From NCBI RefSeq assembly GCF_005886345.1, contig NZ_PNEC01000057.1, positions 1 through 64,000 on the forward strand: a stretch of 64,000 nt of DNA, read 5' to 3'. The first letter of the stretch is position 1; each line of letters starts with the position of its first letter. This DNA comes from Pseudoalteromonas phenolica (lineage in GTDB: Bacteria; Pseudomonadota; Gammaproteobacteria; Enterobacterales; Alteromonadaceae). This document shows positions 32,680-42,320 of this stretch, piece after piece. The notes below the pieces were generated by a model that worked only from the letters and a program-made list of their open reading frames with translations, did no database searches and was not told where the DNA came from. The position numbers and the translations under genes are program-made.

Positions 32680-34674
32680 ATGAAAATAATAATACCAACC
32701 TTCTCATTCTTATCATTGCTATTCACAGGAACGGTATTTTCTAGTAATGAAACAGAAGAAGATTTATTTGATCTGTCTTTTGAGCAGCTTCTTGACGTTA
32801 ATATTTCTCTCGCAACAAAAACCGATGAAACGCGCTCATCTGTTCCTTCTAGTATCACCGTTTTTAATCAACAGCATATCTCTTTGCTTGGTGTATCAAA
32901 TGCCTATGAGTTAATGAATTTTGTGCCTGGTTTTCAGTCAACACGAGGTGATTGGGTGGGTGCTGTGCCTAAAGAACATACTCGAGGCATTTATCTTGAT
33001 AGTGGTAATGTCCTTGTGATGATAAATGGCCAAAGGCTTAATGAGCCTTCTTTTGGCAAAGCGTCTGTTTACATGCCATTTATTCCAATTGAAATGATTG
33101 AACGAGTTGAATTCATACGTGGTCCAGGATCTGCGCTATATGGCAGTAATGCATTCTTAGGTGTGATGAATGTTGTTACTACAGACTCACGGTCTCAGGT
33201 AAGTGCCTCAATTGGCGAGCATGGAGAAGTTCAGGCTGGGCTATCGTTTAACAAGCAAATTGACGATGACTTAAAACTTTACAGTAACTTATCCTTTAAT
33301 CGAAGAGATGGTGAAAATTACGAATTTGGCGTTAAAGATCCCATGGAAGCCTATTTCTTAGAGTTTGGGGCTCATTGGCAAGATTTGCATGTTAGCATTA
33401 GACAAAATGCGACTCAGTTAGATGAGTTTATAAATTTAGCTGGTACTTCTAAGGGCAATCATCATCATAGTGAAAACACCGCTTTCAATGCGAAATATGA
33501 ATGGCTAGATGAAGAGGATTTGTGGTTAACTTCATCGCTCGATTACATAAGGCATGAAATTGAAAGCCGCGGTTTAATAGCATCTGCAGACGGAACTGGC
33601 TTAGTCGGTGACTTCTTTGTCGGTCCTGCTTGGTCGACAAAAGATATTACTTTGAAAGTAGATGGCAGCTATATTTTTAGCCCTGAATTACAAGTGAATT
33701 TTGGCCTAGAGTACTCCGAAGAAGAACAGTTCAAAGCGGGTGTCTTTACCAGTTATTATGACTATGAACGCGGAGATACCATTGTTGCAAATGAATTCTT
33801 TTTAGGTGAAGCAAGAGTTATTGATACGCATCCACCGTTTAAAAGTTTATTGGCGTCTTTTGACTCTTACGCCACGTACTCTCAAGCAAAATATAAAGCA
33901 TCAGAAAAATTAACAATGTTTGTAGGTGCGCGTTTTGATGAAGTTAAAGGTATAGATAGCAAGTTGTCTCCAAGACTGGCCTTTATATATGATTTGAATC
34001 AACATCATACCTTGAAGCTTCAATATGGTGAGTCATTTAGAACACCTGTTAGTAATGAGCTTTACTCAAATGATGATGTAACGGTCGGCAATACCGATTT
34101 AACTTCTGAGTATGTAAAAACGACAGAATTAGTATGGCATGCGCAGCATGATGATTGGCAAATTGATGTTGTTTTATTTAATAACGATCTAAAGGATTTC
34201 ATTAATTTAGTACCCACAGATCAAGCTCAAACGCGCTATACATTTGACAATGTGTTCGAAGCGACTATGCAGGGTTTAGAAATTAATAGTAATTTCAATT
34301 TAAGTGAAAACACTTGGTTCGAAGCTGGCTTTACCCAATTATTTGATGAGCCAATTAACCCGAGTTTTAAACGTTTTGCTGCAGCCGCTTTAACTCATCA
34401 GCTTAACAGTGTTCAAGTTAGCTTAAACTCAATCTGGCGTGATGATGTATTTGTAGAGTCCCCTGACAAAACAGTATCTGATGATTTTAAACAATCAGAT
34501 TATTTTTTAATTGGCTTTACAGCAAACTGGAGTATTGATGAGTCTAAATCCCTCATATTAAAGGCACAAAATTTACTTGATAAACAGTATAAAGTGTTTG
34601 ATCCTCGTATGCCTGATGGCAATGTGCCTAGCCAATCAAGAAAATTATTGCTGCAATATAGAGAATCTTTTTAA
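32680..34674 (+). CDS. TonB-dependent receptor
   Basis: Outer-membrane TonB-dependent transporter, 664 residues with an export signal (KIIIPTFSFLSLLFTGTVFS). The plug starts with LFDLSFEQLLDVNISLATKT (the vitamin B12/siderophore-receptor-like start), then RGIYLDSGNVLVMINGQRLN and VEFIRGPGSALYGSNAFLGV. The barrel ends in KLLLQYRESF. Close upstream is a nested palindrome, and about 440 bases downstream begins the imelysin/di-haem operon, so it may serve the same metal-uptake function, though a terminator lies between. Confidence 0.9.
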   Translation: MKIIIPTFSFLSLLFTGTVFSSNETEEDLFDLSFEQLLDVNISLATKTDETRSSVPSSITVFNQQHISLLGVSNAYELMNFVPGFQSTRGDWVGAVPKEHTRGIYLDSGNVLVMINGQRLNEPSFGKASVYMPFIPIEMIERVEFIRGPGSALYGSNAFLGVMNVVTTDSRSQVSASIGEHGEVQAGLSFNKQIDDDLKLYSNLSFNRRDGENYEFGVKDPMEAYFLEFGAHWQDLHVSIRQNATQLDEFINLAGTSKGNHHHSENTAFNAKYEWLDEEDLWLTSSLDYIRHEIESRGLIASADGTGLVGDFFVGPAWSTKDITLKVDGSYIFSPELQVNFGLEYSEEEQFKAGVFTSYYDYERGDTIVANEFFLGEARVIDTHPPFKSLLASFDSYATYSQAKYKASEKLTMFVGARFDEVKGIDSKLSPRLAFIYDLNQHHTLKLQYGESFRTPVSNELYSNDDVTVGNTDLTSEYVKTTELVWHAQHDDWQIDVVLFNNDLKDFINLVPTDQAQTRYTFDNVFEATMQGLEINSNFNLSENTWFEAGFTQLFDEPINPSFKRFAAAALTHQLNSVQVSLNSIWRDDVFVESPDKTVSDDFKQSDYFLIGFTANWSIDESKSLILKAQNLLDKQYKVFDPRMPDGNVPSQSRKLLLQYRESF

Positions 34675-34699
34675 AAAACACCTCTTAACTTAAGCAAAG

Positions 34700-34727
34700 A
34701 CGCCTATCAGATTAGATAGGTGTTTTT
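34700..34727 (+). terminator. Terminator after TonB receptor
   Basis: Stem ACGCCTATC / GATAGGTGT (one G-T pair) around a six-base loop, followed by five T. Confidence 0.75.
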
Positions 34728-35116
34728 GTGCTGCCTACGGTAATATCAATCTGCAATAACACTTAATCATTTTGAGAGATTAAAGCGGTCACTAAATTCG
34801 TTAATTTTTATTATTTTTAACGGCCAAAGAGCATACATTAAATTCATTTTCGACAAGTATTTATTACCTCAAAATAGATTGCATGCGCAATAGAACTGCA
34901 ATGAGAGAGCAGGTTTTAACCTTTCAATCTTCTCGAATAACAACCCTTAGTATTTTTCATTTAATAACTGAAGTTAAAAAGATTCACTCATATTTGATTT
35001 AACTCAAAAACAAATAATTCAGGTAATGCAAATAAAAATAATTCTTGAATGCATTAATTTTAATCGTTAATATTTGCTGGATAATAAACTATAAACTGAT
35101 AATTAAAGGGATAAGA
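34728..35116. promoter_or_regulatory. Promoter region of the imelysin operon
   Basis: No gene seen. It contains a perfect inverted repeat ATTGC-ATGC-GCAAT near 34878-34891 and very AT-rich sequence closer to the start at 35117. A clear Fur site was looked for and not found. Confidence 0.4.
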
Positions 35117-36559
35117 GTGAAAAACTTTAAGAAATTTGCGCTTACGCTAGTTTGTACAGCAGTATTAGCTGCATGTAATGGTGATGATGGTAAAGACGGC
35201 GCTGCAGGTACAGCAGGTGCAGCTGGTCCTCAAGGGGAGCAAGGTGTTGCAGGTCAAAATGGTGTTGCAAATTATGTAACAGCTGAAGATGTTGTTAAAA
35301 CCAATGCACAGCATGCCTATGCTGTTTTTGCAGACTCTCTGATTGCAGCAAAAACAATGCAAAAAGCGATTGATGAATTTGTTGCTGATCCGACAGAAGC
35401 AAACTTCACTGCTGCAAAACAAGCTTGGCTTTTTGCACGTGAACCATATGGTCAAACTGAAGTTTACCGTTTCCGTGAAGGCCCAATCGACGCACTTACA
35501 GAAGTTGATGGTCAACCAGCATTAGTTGATGGCGAAGGCCCAGAAGGCGCAATTAATGCTTGGCCTTTAGCTGAAGCGTTGATCGACTACACGATTGATA
35601 TGGACGGTCATCAGGCGCGTGGTACTGCTGCGGTTTATCAAGCCGGTGGTAACATTATTTCAGATCAAGAAAGCTTCCCAGAAATTACAAAGCAGCTATT
35701 ACAAGATAAATTTGAATTAGATGGTGAAGAAGCCAATGTAACGTCAGGTTATCATGCAATCGAATTCTTATTGTGGGGTCAAGATTTAAACCAAGACCTT
35801 ACTTATACCTCAACGCGTGATTACACTGCAGGTCACCGTAAAGCTTCTGATTTTTATACTGTTGACAATATGCCAACAGATTCAAATGGTGAAACTTGTA
35901 CATCTGGCGAGCAAGGTGCAATTGACGAAATTTGTACGCGTCGTGGTCAATACTTAAAAGTAGCCGCTGAGCTATTAGTTGATGACCTGCAAGCAGTGAC
36001 TGAAGCGTGGACTCCTGGCACAGGCTTCCATTATTTAGAATATGTAAAACCTGAAAATGCAAAGAAAAACTTAGGTGCAATGCTTGAGAGTATGGGACGT
36101 TTGAGCTTCGGTGAACTTGCTGGTGAACGTATGAGTATTGCTGTTCGCACCGATAGTCAAGAAGACGAACACTCGTGTTTTTCAGATAACACACACCGTG
36201 ATATTTACCTTAATGCCAAAGGTGTTCAAAACCATTATTTAGGCAAATATACACGTATTAATGGTGAAGAGTTAGTAGGCGCAAGTATCCATGACTTATT
36301 AGTAAAAGAGGGGAAGCCTGAGCTTGCTAACGAACTGCGCGCTGCCCTTGAAGCGTCAATGGCAAGTGCCTCGGTTATTGATACGAATGCCAAGCTAGGT
36401 GTATCTTTTGACGTTCAAATTCAAAATGAAGATCGTAAAAAAGAAGTGTATGCGACTATCTCTGCACTTGCTACACAAACAGATCTGATCCAAAAAGCCA
36501 TCGATGAGCTTGGCGTTTCAGCTGAAGACTTAAAACAAGATACAGAAGAAGATATCTAA
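35117..36559 (+). CDS. Imelysin-family (M75) lipoprotein with collagen-like stalk
   Basis: Envelope lipoprotein, 480 residues. GTG at 35117 (AAAGGG upstream) is chosen because it gives a lipoprotein signal with lipobox LAAC (Cys20). Directly after it are nine Gly-X-Y triplets (GDD GKD GAA GTA GAA GPQ and so on), a collagen-like spacer. The imelysin domain follows, with GPIDALTE and the GxHxxE motif in GYHAIEFLLWG. Imelysins (IrpA, IcmP, EfeO-like) are iron-related, and their peptidase activity is doubtful. First gene of a five-gene operon. Confidence 0.9.
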   Translation: MKNFKKFALTLVCTAVLAACNGDDGKDGAAGTAGAAGPQGEQGVAGQNGVANYVTAEDVVKTNAQHAYAVFADSLIAAKTMQKAIDEFVADPTEANFTAAKQAWLFAREPYGQTEVYRFREGPIDALTEVDGQPALVDGEGPEGAINAWPLAEALIDYTIDMDGHQARGTAAVYQAGGNIISDQESFPEITKQLLQDKFELDGEEANVTSGYHAIEFLLWGQDLNQDLTYTSTRDYTAGHRKASDFYTVDNMPTDSNGETCTSGEQGAIDEICTRRGQYLKVAAELLVDDLQAVTEAWTPGTGFHYLEYVKPENAKKNLGAMLESMGRLSFGELAGERMSIAVRTDSQEDEHSCFSDNTHRDIYLNAKGVQNHYLGKYTRINGEELVGASIHDLLVKEGKPELANELRAALEASMASASVIDTNAKLGVSFDVQIQNEDRKKEVYATISALATQTDLIQKAIDELGVSAEDLKQDTEEDI

Positions 36560-36631
36560 CTTGGTATGGCTGGCCTTTGGGTCGGCCTTTTCAGTTTCTG
36601 GTTACAGTAGTAAGCAGTTCAGGGGCACTGA

Positions 36632-38338
36632 ATGAATAATAAAAAATCAATGCTAGCTTTAATCATCGCGCTTATTTCTCTGCAAGGCTGCGGTGGTGGA
36701 AGTAACACACAAGATACAAACTCTCCAACAAATTCAAACAATAATGGCGACAATACTTCCGAAGGCAATCAAGGCAGTAAAGATAATCTGGCTTTTCCTG
36801 CTCTCACCTTAAATGATGGCCTACCTGACTTACTCAAAGATACACCTGACGAGTTTGAGCATTTAGCAGCAGGGGAAGCATCGGTTAATACGTTTAATGA
36901 AGATGCATTTAGCCAAGCGCTACCTGCAATCGTTGATACGCCTAGTCTTGATGCCGTTTTCAAAGCGGGCGACCATGTTTTTCGCTCCAATCATGATGGG
37001 CAAGGCCCTATTTTCAATAACACCACTTGCCAAGGGTGTCATATCAAAGATGGTAGAGGCGTTGTTCCTAAATCTGCCAATGAGCCGATGATTAGCATGT
37101 TTTTGAGAGTCGGTGATAGTAAGGGCAATGTAGACCCGGTTTATGGCGAACAAATTCAAGTTTTTGGCACCATAGATGGTCAAAAGGATGTATTAGCAAA
37201 ACACAATGGAGCCATAGAAGAAGGGCTGGCTTATGGCGAGGCATACACTTGGGTCGAATATGAAGCAGTAACGGGTCAATTCGCAGATGGCGAAACTTAC
37301 TCCTTAAGGAAACCGATTTATAAAGTAAAAGACCTTGCTTATGGTGAGTTTAATAAAGATGTGCAGTTTTCTGCCCGTGTATCCACCCATGTTTATGGCT
37401 CAGGTTTATTAGAGAGTATTCCAGCACAAAGTATTTTAGCTTATGCCGATCCTGATGATACCAACAATGATGGTATATCTGGTAAAGCTGCCTATACAAC
37501 TCACCCGATCAATAATGAAAAGATGCTTGCACGTTTCGGCCAAAAAGCGGTAACAGCATCTGTATTACAACAAATTTCAGGCGCATACCGAGGTGATATG
37601 GGGGTGACGAATACGGTTTCAACAGGTGAGCCTTGTACAGAAGCTCAATCTGCCTGCCTTGTTCAAGCTGAAAAAGAGCAAAACAAGCACCACGATGGTG
37701 TTGATTTAAATAACGTCGATTTGGCTCAAGTCGAGTTTTATAACCGCACATTAGCAGTACCAAATCGCCGTGGTTTTGATACTGAGAATAATCTTTGGAA
37801 TGATGATGTATTAAAAGGTAGAAGCCAGTTTTTTGCTGCAAATTGCCACAGTTGTCATGTGCCAAGATACAAAACAGGTGAGGCGAAAGGGAGCTTACTT
37901 GGTGATGTAGATTTAGTGCAAGTATCTACAGACACACGAACCAACATTTCAGCTTTACAAAATTTAGTGATTTATCCATATACCGATTTACTTCTCCATG
38001 ACATGGGCGGCAGTTGCAAAGTAACTCGTGAGTTGGCAAGTGGTGAAGCGTGTGACAGCGGTGCAAGTTGCTATTACGTGCAGCGCTGTGAGGGGCTTGC
38101 TGATGGCCGCCCTGAAGGTGATGCATCTGGCACTGAATGGAAAACGCCAGCTTTATGGGGGTTGGGTTTAGTGCAAACGGTAACGCCAAAAGCAACATTT
38201 TTGCATGATGGTCGTGCACGCACTTTATCAGAAGCGATCCTTTGGCATGGCGGTGAAGCCGAATCAGCAAAGCAAGTTTATTTAAATATGGATAAACCAG
38301 CACGTGAAGCGCTATTGGCTTTCTTGAATTCACTATGA
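36632..38338 (+). CDS. Di-haem oxidoreductase (DUF1111/DHOR) lipoprotein, copy 1
   Basis: Periplasm-facing lipoprotein of 568 residues (lipobox around LQGC, Cys19, followed by a Gly/Asn-rich linker). Two haem c motifs, CQGCH and CHSCH, belong to the putative di-haem peroxidase family DUF1111; the FLHDGRARTLSEAILWHGGEA block near the C terminus is shared with the next gene. Such proteins accompany imelysins and may oxidise or reduce a metal or ligand during iron uptake. Its stop overlaps the next start by four bases. Confidence 0.9.
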   Translation: MNNKKSMLALIIALISLQGCGGGSNTQDTNSPTNSNNNGDNTSEGNQGSKDNLAFPALTLNDGLPDLLKDTPDEFEHLAAGEASVNTFNEDAFSQALPAIVDTPSLDAVFKAGDHVFRSNHDGQGPIFNNTTCQGCHIKDGRGVVPKSANEPMISMFLRVGDSKGNVDPVYGEQIQVFGTIDGQKDVLAKHNGAIEEGLAYGEAYTWVEYEAVTGQFADGETYSLRKPIYKVKDLAYGEFNKDVQFSARVSTHVYGSGLLESIPAQSILAYADPDDTNNDGISGKAAYTTHPINNEKMLARFGQKAVTASVLQQISGAYRGDMGVTNTVSTGEPCTEAQSACLVQAEKEQNKHHDGVDLNNVDLAQVEFYNRTLAVPNRRGFDTENNLWNDDVLKGRSQFFAANCHSCHVPRYKTGEAKGSLLGDVDLVQVSTDTRTNISALQNLVIYPYTDLLLHDMGGSCKVTRELASGEACDSGASCYYVQRCEGLADGRPEGDASGTEWKTPALWGLGLVQTVTPKATFLHDGRARTLSEAILWHGGEAESAKQVYLNMDKPAREALLAFLNSL

Positions 38339-39741
38339 TGTTAAATCTACAAAAAAGCAGTTTGTTAGCTGCCACTCTTATTTGTTGGTCGATGTTTGTC
38401 AATGCATCAGGATCAAACGAGCAAGCAGCTAAGCCTGGCGGAGACGCAACAGGGCGATTGAATTATCGCTCTTTTATTGAACCCGCTAAAAATATACCTC
38501 GCATGGAGCAATTGGATTTTTGGGATGGCTTTTCTTTTTTTCGAGATCCTTGGGTAGCTTCACCCTCAATTACCAGAGACAGAGACGGACTTGGGCCGCT
38601 GTTTAACGCCCGCTCATGCAAAACTTGCCATGCCGATGGTGGACGAGGCAGGCCATCAAAACATGGAGAGATAGCAGAGCCTGCATTGCTGTTTAGGTTT
38701 TTACAGGCAAATGCAAGCAAAGGAGATAGCAGATATGGCGGTCAACTTCAGCCTCTGGCAATTCGTTTGTCTCATGAGAAGCTTACTAAGCCTGTTCAAG
38801 GTGAAGCACAAGTACGCGTATTTTATGAAGAAATAACAGGGCGCTACGATGACGGTGAAACTTATACGCTAAGAAAGCCTCGTTACGAAATTGAAAATCT
38901 CGCCTATGGACCACTTGATAAAGGCACTTATCTATCTGCCCGCTATGCACCAGCTGTATATGGTATGGGCTTACTGGATGCAATTCAGGAGACAGATTTA
39001 CTGAACCTTGAAGATATTAACGACGCTAACAATGATGGTATCAGCGGTAAATATAATCAGGTTATAGATGAAGTAAGTGGTGAAAAGCACATAGGTCGGT
39101 TTGGCTTTAAGGGCTTACATAGCTCACTAGAGCAACAAGTGGCAGGTGCGTTTGTCAATGATATTGGTATTACTAATCCTATCTTTAAGGATGAAACCTG
39201 TTTAGTTCACCAAGTCGCTTGTAAACAAGCTGCAAGTGTCGACCCTGAACATGTGCTAGACATTCCAAAAAAACTACATGATTTAACCGTGTATATGAGT
39301 CAACTAATTGCTCCCCCTCCTGCAAGGGATTTACAAAGTAGTAAGTCAAAGCAAGGGCAAACTCTATTTTACAAATTGCAGTGCCAGCAATGTCATACCC
39401 CTAGTTTTACTACAGATACCTCTTACCAGGTAAAAGCGTTAGCAGGGCAAACTATTTGGCCTTATACCGATTTAGCTTTGCATGATATGGGCGAAGGTTT
39501 AGCAGATAAAGGCATTGAAAACCTTGCATTAGGGAGTGAGTGGCGTACCCCACCTCTTTGGGGGATAGGTTTACAGCGTAGAGTTCAGGGCTTTTCTGCA
39601 TTTTTACACGATGGTCGTGCACGCACGATTGAAGAAGCGGTGCTTTGGCATGGCGGTGAAGCTCAGCCGCATCAACGAAAATTCAAATCATTAACGAAGC
39701 AGCAACGAGCAGCGCTGTTGTACTTCTTAAATCAAATTTAA
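38335..39741 (+). CDS. Di-haem oxidoreductase (DUF1111/DHOR), copy 2
   Basis: Periplasmic paralogue of the preceding protein, 468 residues, with an ordinary signal peptide (LLAATLICWSMFVNA) in place of the lipobox. Haem c motifs are CKTCH and CQQCH. The parallel blocks RPRYEIENLAYGPLDKG (compare KPIYKVKDLAYGEFNK) and FLHDGRARTIEEAVLWHGGEA show tandem duplication. ATGA overlap with the upstream gene, and 12 bases to the downstream imelysin. Confidence 0.9.
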   Translation: MMLNLQKSSLLAATLICWSMFVNASGSNEQAAKPGGDATGRLNYRSFIEPAKNIPRMEQLDFWDGFSFFRDPWVASPSITRDRDGLGPLFNARSCKTCHADGGRGRPSKHGEIAEPALLFRFLQANASKGDSRYGGQLQPLAIRLSHEKLTKPVQGEAQVRVFYEEITGRYDDGETYTLRKPRYEIENLAYGPLDKGTYLSARYAPAVYGMGLLDAIQETDLLNLEDINDANNDGISGKYNQVIDEVSGEKHIGRFGFKGLHSSLEQQVAGAFVNDIGITNPIFKDETCLVHQVACKQAASVDPEHVLDIPKKLHDLTVYMSQLIAPPPARDLQSSKSKQGQTLFYKLQCQQCHTPSFTTDTSYQVKALAGQTIWPYTDLALHDMGEGLADKGIENLALGSEWRTPPLWGIGLQRRVQGFSAFLHDGRARTIEEAVLWHGGEAQPHQRKFKSLTKQQRAALLYFLNQI

Positions 39742-39753
39742 TTCGGATAAACA

Positions 39754-40929
39754 ATGAAAACAATCAATACTTTAATGCCAACAACAATTGCAGTCGTGCT
39801 AAGCCTTTTATTATCAGGTTGTGGAGGTGGCGGCTCTAACGAGCAAACACCTACGACGTCGCCAACAACAGATCAGGGAAGTGGGTCAACAGATAACTCT
39901 AATAGTTTGACTGAAGAACAAGCACTTGAAAAAATAACATCCGTATTAGTTGATGATGTGATCTTACCGAGTTATCAACTTATGCTGACCGAAAGCGAAG
40001 ACCTGCAAAATACAACAAGTGAAGTGTGTGAGAAATCAGAATTTACAGAAGCAGATTTAACCCGCTTGCAAACTGCTTGGAGCAAAGCTAATAGTGCTTG
40101 GCAGGTAGCACGTACCATTAAGTTTGGGCCTATATCAGACACCTATATTTACTCACAAATTCAATATATGCCAATTGAGGCAACTAAATTAGCCAATGAT
40201 GTTGAATCGATTTTGATTGAGGGTGAAACATTTACAGATGGGTTTCCAAGTTCAAAACACCAACTCCAAGGTTTGCCTGCATTTGAATATGTTGTTTTTA
40301 ATCAAGATGAAGCTAATGCATTTCTTTCATCTCAAAACCAAGGGCAACGCTGCGCCTATTTAAATGTGATCGCAAGTAATACTGTAACACTGATGGATGA
40401 AGTCCTTACACAGTGGCAAGGTGAGTACGGCGAACAATTCAAGGCTGGAACTGGGAGTTTTAGCGGGCATAAAGGTGCAATCGAAAAGTATTTAACTTTT
40501 TGGTTTGAATACCTGGAAATTATTAATGATGAAAAACTAAAAGCGACACTAGATACATCATTACCTGGTAACCCAGAATTATTAGAAAGTCCTTTTGCAC
40601 ATGTTTCAGTGAATAACATTAAAACTAACATCACCGCTTTAGAGCAACAGTTTAATGGTGCAACTAAGTTTGGTTTTGATGATTTATTAATTGAGTTACA
40701 TGACCGAGAAGACGTTAAAAATGAAATTACATTACACTTCAAAGCGGTTCATTCGGCCCTTGTTGCACTCGAAAACGCAACTCTAGCTGATTTAATCGCA
40801 ACTGAGACAGGCAGAGAAAAACTGACAGCTGTTCGTACTTCGATCACAGAGCTGCGTGCGCTTATGGCTTCTGATTTTGTGCAAGTAACCGACTTAGCAC
40901 CTGGTTTTAACACCAACGATGGGGACTAA
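39754..40929 (+). CDS. Imelysin-family lipoprotein, second paralogue
   Basis: Lipoprotein of 391 residues (lipobox LLSGC, Cys near residue 23) with a Thr/Ser-rich linker, then an imelysin domain: WSKANSAWQVARTIKFGPIS and GLPAFEYVVFN. The usual GxHxxE motif is here GLPAFE, lacking the His, as in the second imelysin of similar operons; it may have lost metal binding at that site. Fourth gene of the operon. Confidence 0.87.
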   Translation: MKTINTLMPTTIAVVLSLLLSGCGGGGSNEQTPTTSPTTDQGSGSTDNSNSLTEEQALEKITSVLVDDVILPSYQLMLTESEDLQNTTSEVCEKSEFTEADLTRLQTAWSKANSAWQVARTIKFGPISDTYIYSQIQYMPIEATKLANDVESILIEGETFTDGFPSSKHQLQGLPAFEYVVFNQDEANAFLSSQNQGQRCAYLNVIASNTVTLMDEVLTQWQGEYGEQFKAGTGSFSGHKGAIEKYLTFWFEYLEIINDEKLKATLDTSLPGNPELLESPFAHVSVNNIKTNITALEQQFNGATKFGFDDLLIELHDREDVKNEITLHFKAVHSALVALENATLADLIATETGREKLTAVRTSITELRALMASDFVQVTDLAPGFNTNDGD

Positions 40930-40941
40930 TAAGGTGACGAT

Positions 40942-42036
40942 ATGAATCGACGTAGTTTTATTAAGGGCACAGTCGCATTAAGTGCATGTTCGACTCTTAT
41001 GCCATGGTTGTCGGCGTGTACTGTATCGGCGAAAACCGTGTTTGCTAGTGCGTTTACAGATAAAGCAAACCGACATTTTGTTGGTTGGTTTGACGAGCAA
41101 GGTCAACTATATGGGCGCGTTGAGATCTATGAGCGCGCCCACGATTTAGCGTATATTAAATCGCAAAATAGGATAATCGCATTTGCTAGGAGACCTGGCG
41201 TTAAGTTGCACGTCATTGATGTCGCATCGAAGTTAGTAGTTCAAGAGATTAATGCCCAGCCTCAGCATCACTTTTTTGGGCATGGTGTATTAAATGCTGA
41301 TCAAAGTTTATTGTTCACCTCAGAAAACTACTTCGATGAACATATGACAGAGCGAGATGGTTTAATCACCGTTCGAGATACCAAAGGCTTTTCTATTGTT
41401 GGGCAATTTTCAAGCCATGGCGTAGGACCACATCAACTAGCCCTGTTAAGTGACAATCAAACTTTAGTGATTGCTAATGGTGGCATTCATACTCATCCTG
41501 CTAAATCGAGAGAAAAGCTAAACCTAGACACCATGCAACCGAACTTAAGCTATATTAATACGCTTAATGGTGAACTTGTTGCTAAGCATCAGCTACGCGA
41601 CAAGCATTTAAGTATTAGACACTTGTGTGTGGCTAATGATGATACCGTTTACTTTGGTTGTCAGTACCAAGGTGCTGTATATCAGGTGAATCCGCTTATT
41701 TATGGTCATAGAATAGGTGAGCAGCTCCAGCCGATGCAAGCAACTAATAATGAATGGATGCGTTTTAAACAGTACATTGCGAGCCTTTCGGTTAATGATC
41801 AAAATGAGCTGGCTGTCACTTCTCCTCGCGGGGGCGTGGTGAGTATTTGGGATAGAAGCACACGAGAATTAAAGTCTTTATTAACGCTGGATGATACAGC
41901 TGGCGTTGCGAGTAGCAAAACTACATTTATCGCAACAACAGGACGGGGTAACTTAGTTGGTGTAGGCAAAGCGTTAAATGCGATTAATCAACATCAGATC
42001 CGGTGGGATAATCACTTGATCAGTTTTATGGCTTAA
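40942..42036 (+). CDS. DUF1513 protein, probable Tat-exported beta-propeller
   Basis: A 364-residue protein that starts with a twin-arginine-like leader (NRRSFIKGTVALSACSTL) also containing cysteines that could serve as a lipobox (LSAC). The rest has repeated beta-propeller strands (LYGRVEIYERAHDLAYI, FFGHGVLNADQSLLFTSEN, GVGPHQLALLSDNQTLVIAN). DUF1513 proteins end imelysin/DHOR operons, for example in Pseudomonas; function unknown. 12 bases after the second imelysin. Confidence 0.88.
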   Translation: MNRRSFIKGTVALSACSTLMPWLSACTVSAKTVFASAFTDKANRHFVGWFDEQGQLYGRVEIYERAHDLAYIKSQNRIIAFARRPGVKLHVIDVASKLVVQEINAQPQHHFFGHGVLNADQSLLFTSENYFDEHMTERDGLITVRDTKGFSIVGQFSSHGVGPHQLALLSDNQTLVIANGGIHTHPAKSREKLNLDTMQPNLSYINTLNGELVAKHQLRDKHLSIRHLCVANDDTVYFGCQYQGAVYQVNPLIYGHRIGEQLQPMQATNNEWMRFKQYIASLSVNDQNELAVTSPRGGVVSIWDRSTRELKSLLTLDDTAGVASSKTTFIATTGRGNLVGVGKALNAINQHQIRWDNHLISFMA

Positions 42037-42089
42037 ATTTCTATAAAGCTTAAAATTTCATTTTAAACACAGTTAAAATTTGCTGCGTT

Positions 42090-42111
42090 TTCAGTTATTA
42101 ACGACTGAAAG
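42090..42111 (+). terminator. Possible terminator after the imelysin operon
   Basis: TTTCAGT-8-ACTGAAA hairpin followed by a T-rich stretch a few bases later. The second inverted repeat CAATAC-5-GGTATTG type at about 42244-42261 is closer to the next gene and could be regulatory. Confidence 0.4.
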
Positions 42112-42320
42112 CGCATTTTCTCTTTTAGAGCTCTCTTTTTTAGAGTTGCATCTTGTCGTTCAAAACCCTCTCATTCATACTCACTCCTTAATTACTAAGT
42201 AATCTGCACGCTAAATAGTAAATTTATCTCTAGCGGTTACTTTCAATACAAACGGTATTGAGTGTAGTTGCAAAAAGGGCAGAAGCCAAAACAACGAAAA
42301 TAATAAAGTAATGTACGGAT

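Noticed and set aside
34728..35116. Fur box upstream of the imelysin operon
   Set aside because: No segment matched the 19-base Fur consensus well by eye; the AT-rich matches are of the kind expected by chance.
35189..35222. Gly-X-Y repeat read as phage tail fibre or true collagen gene
   Set aside because: Only nine triplets, and they sit between a lipobox and a complete imelysin domain; a spacer fits better.
35165..36194. Minus-strand frames with Cys-rich sequence opposite the imelysin gene
   Set aside because: They mirror the Gly-X-Y and imelysin coding sequence and have no independent support.
37509..38402. Minus-strand frames opposite the di-haem oxidoreductases
   Set aside because: Shadows of haem proteins; codon pattern belongs to the plus strand.
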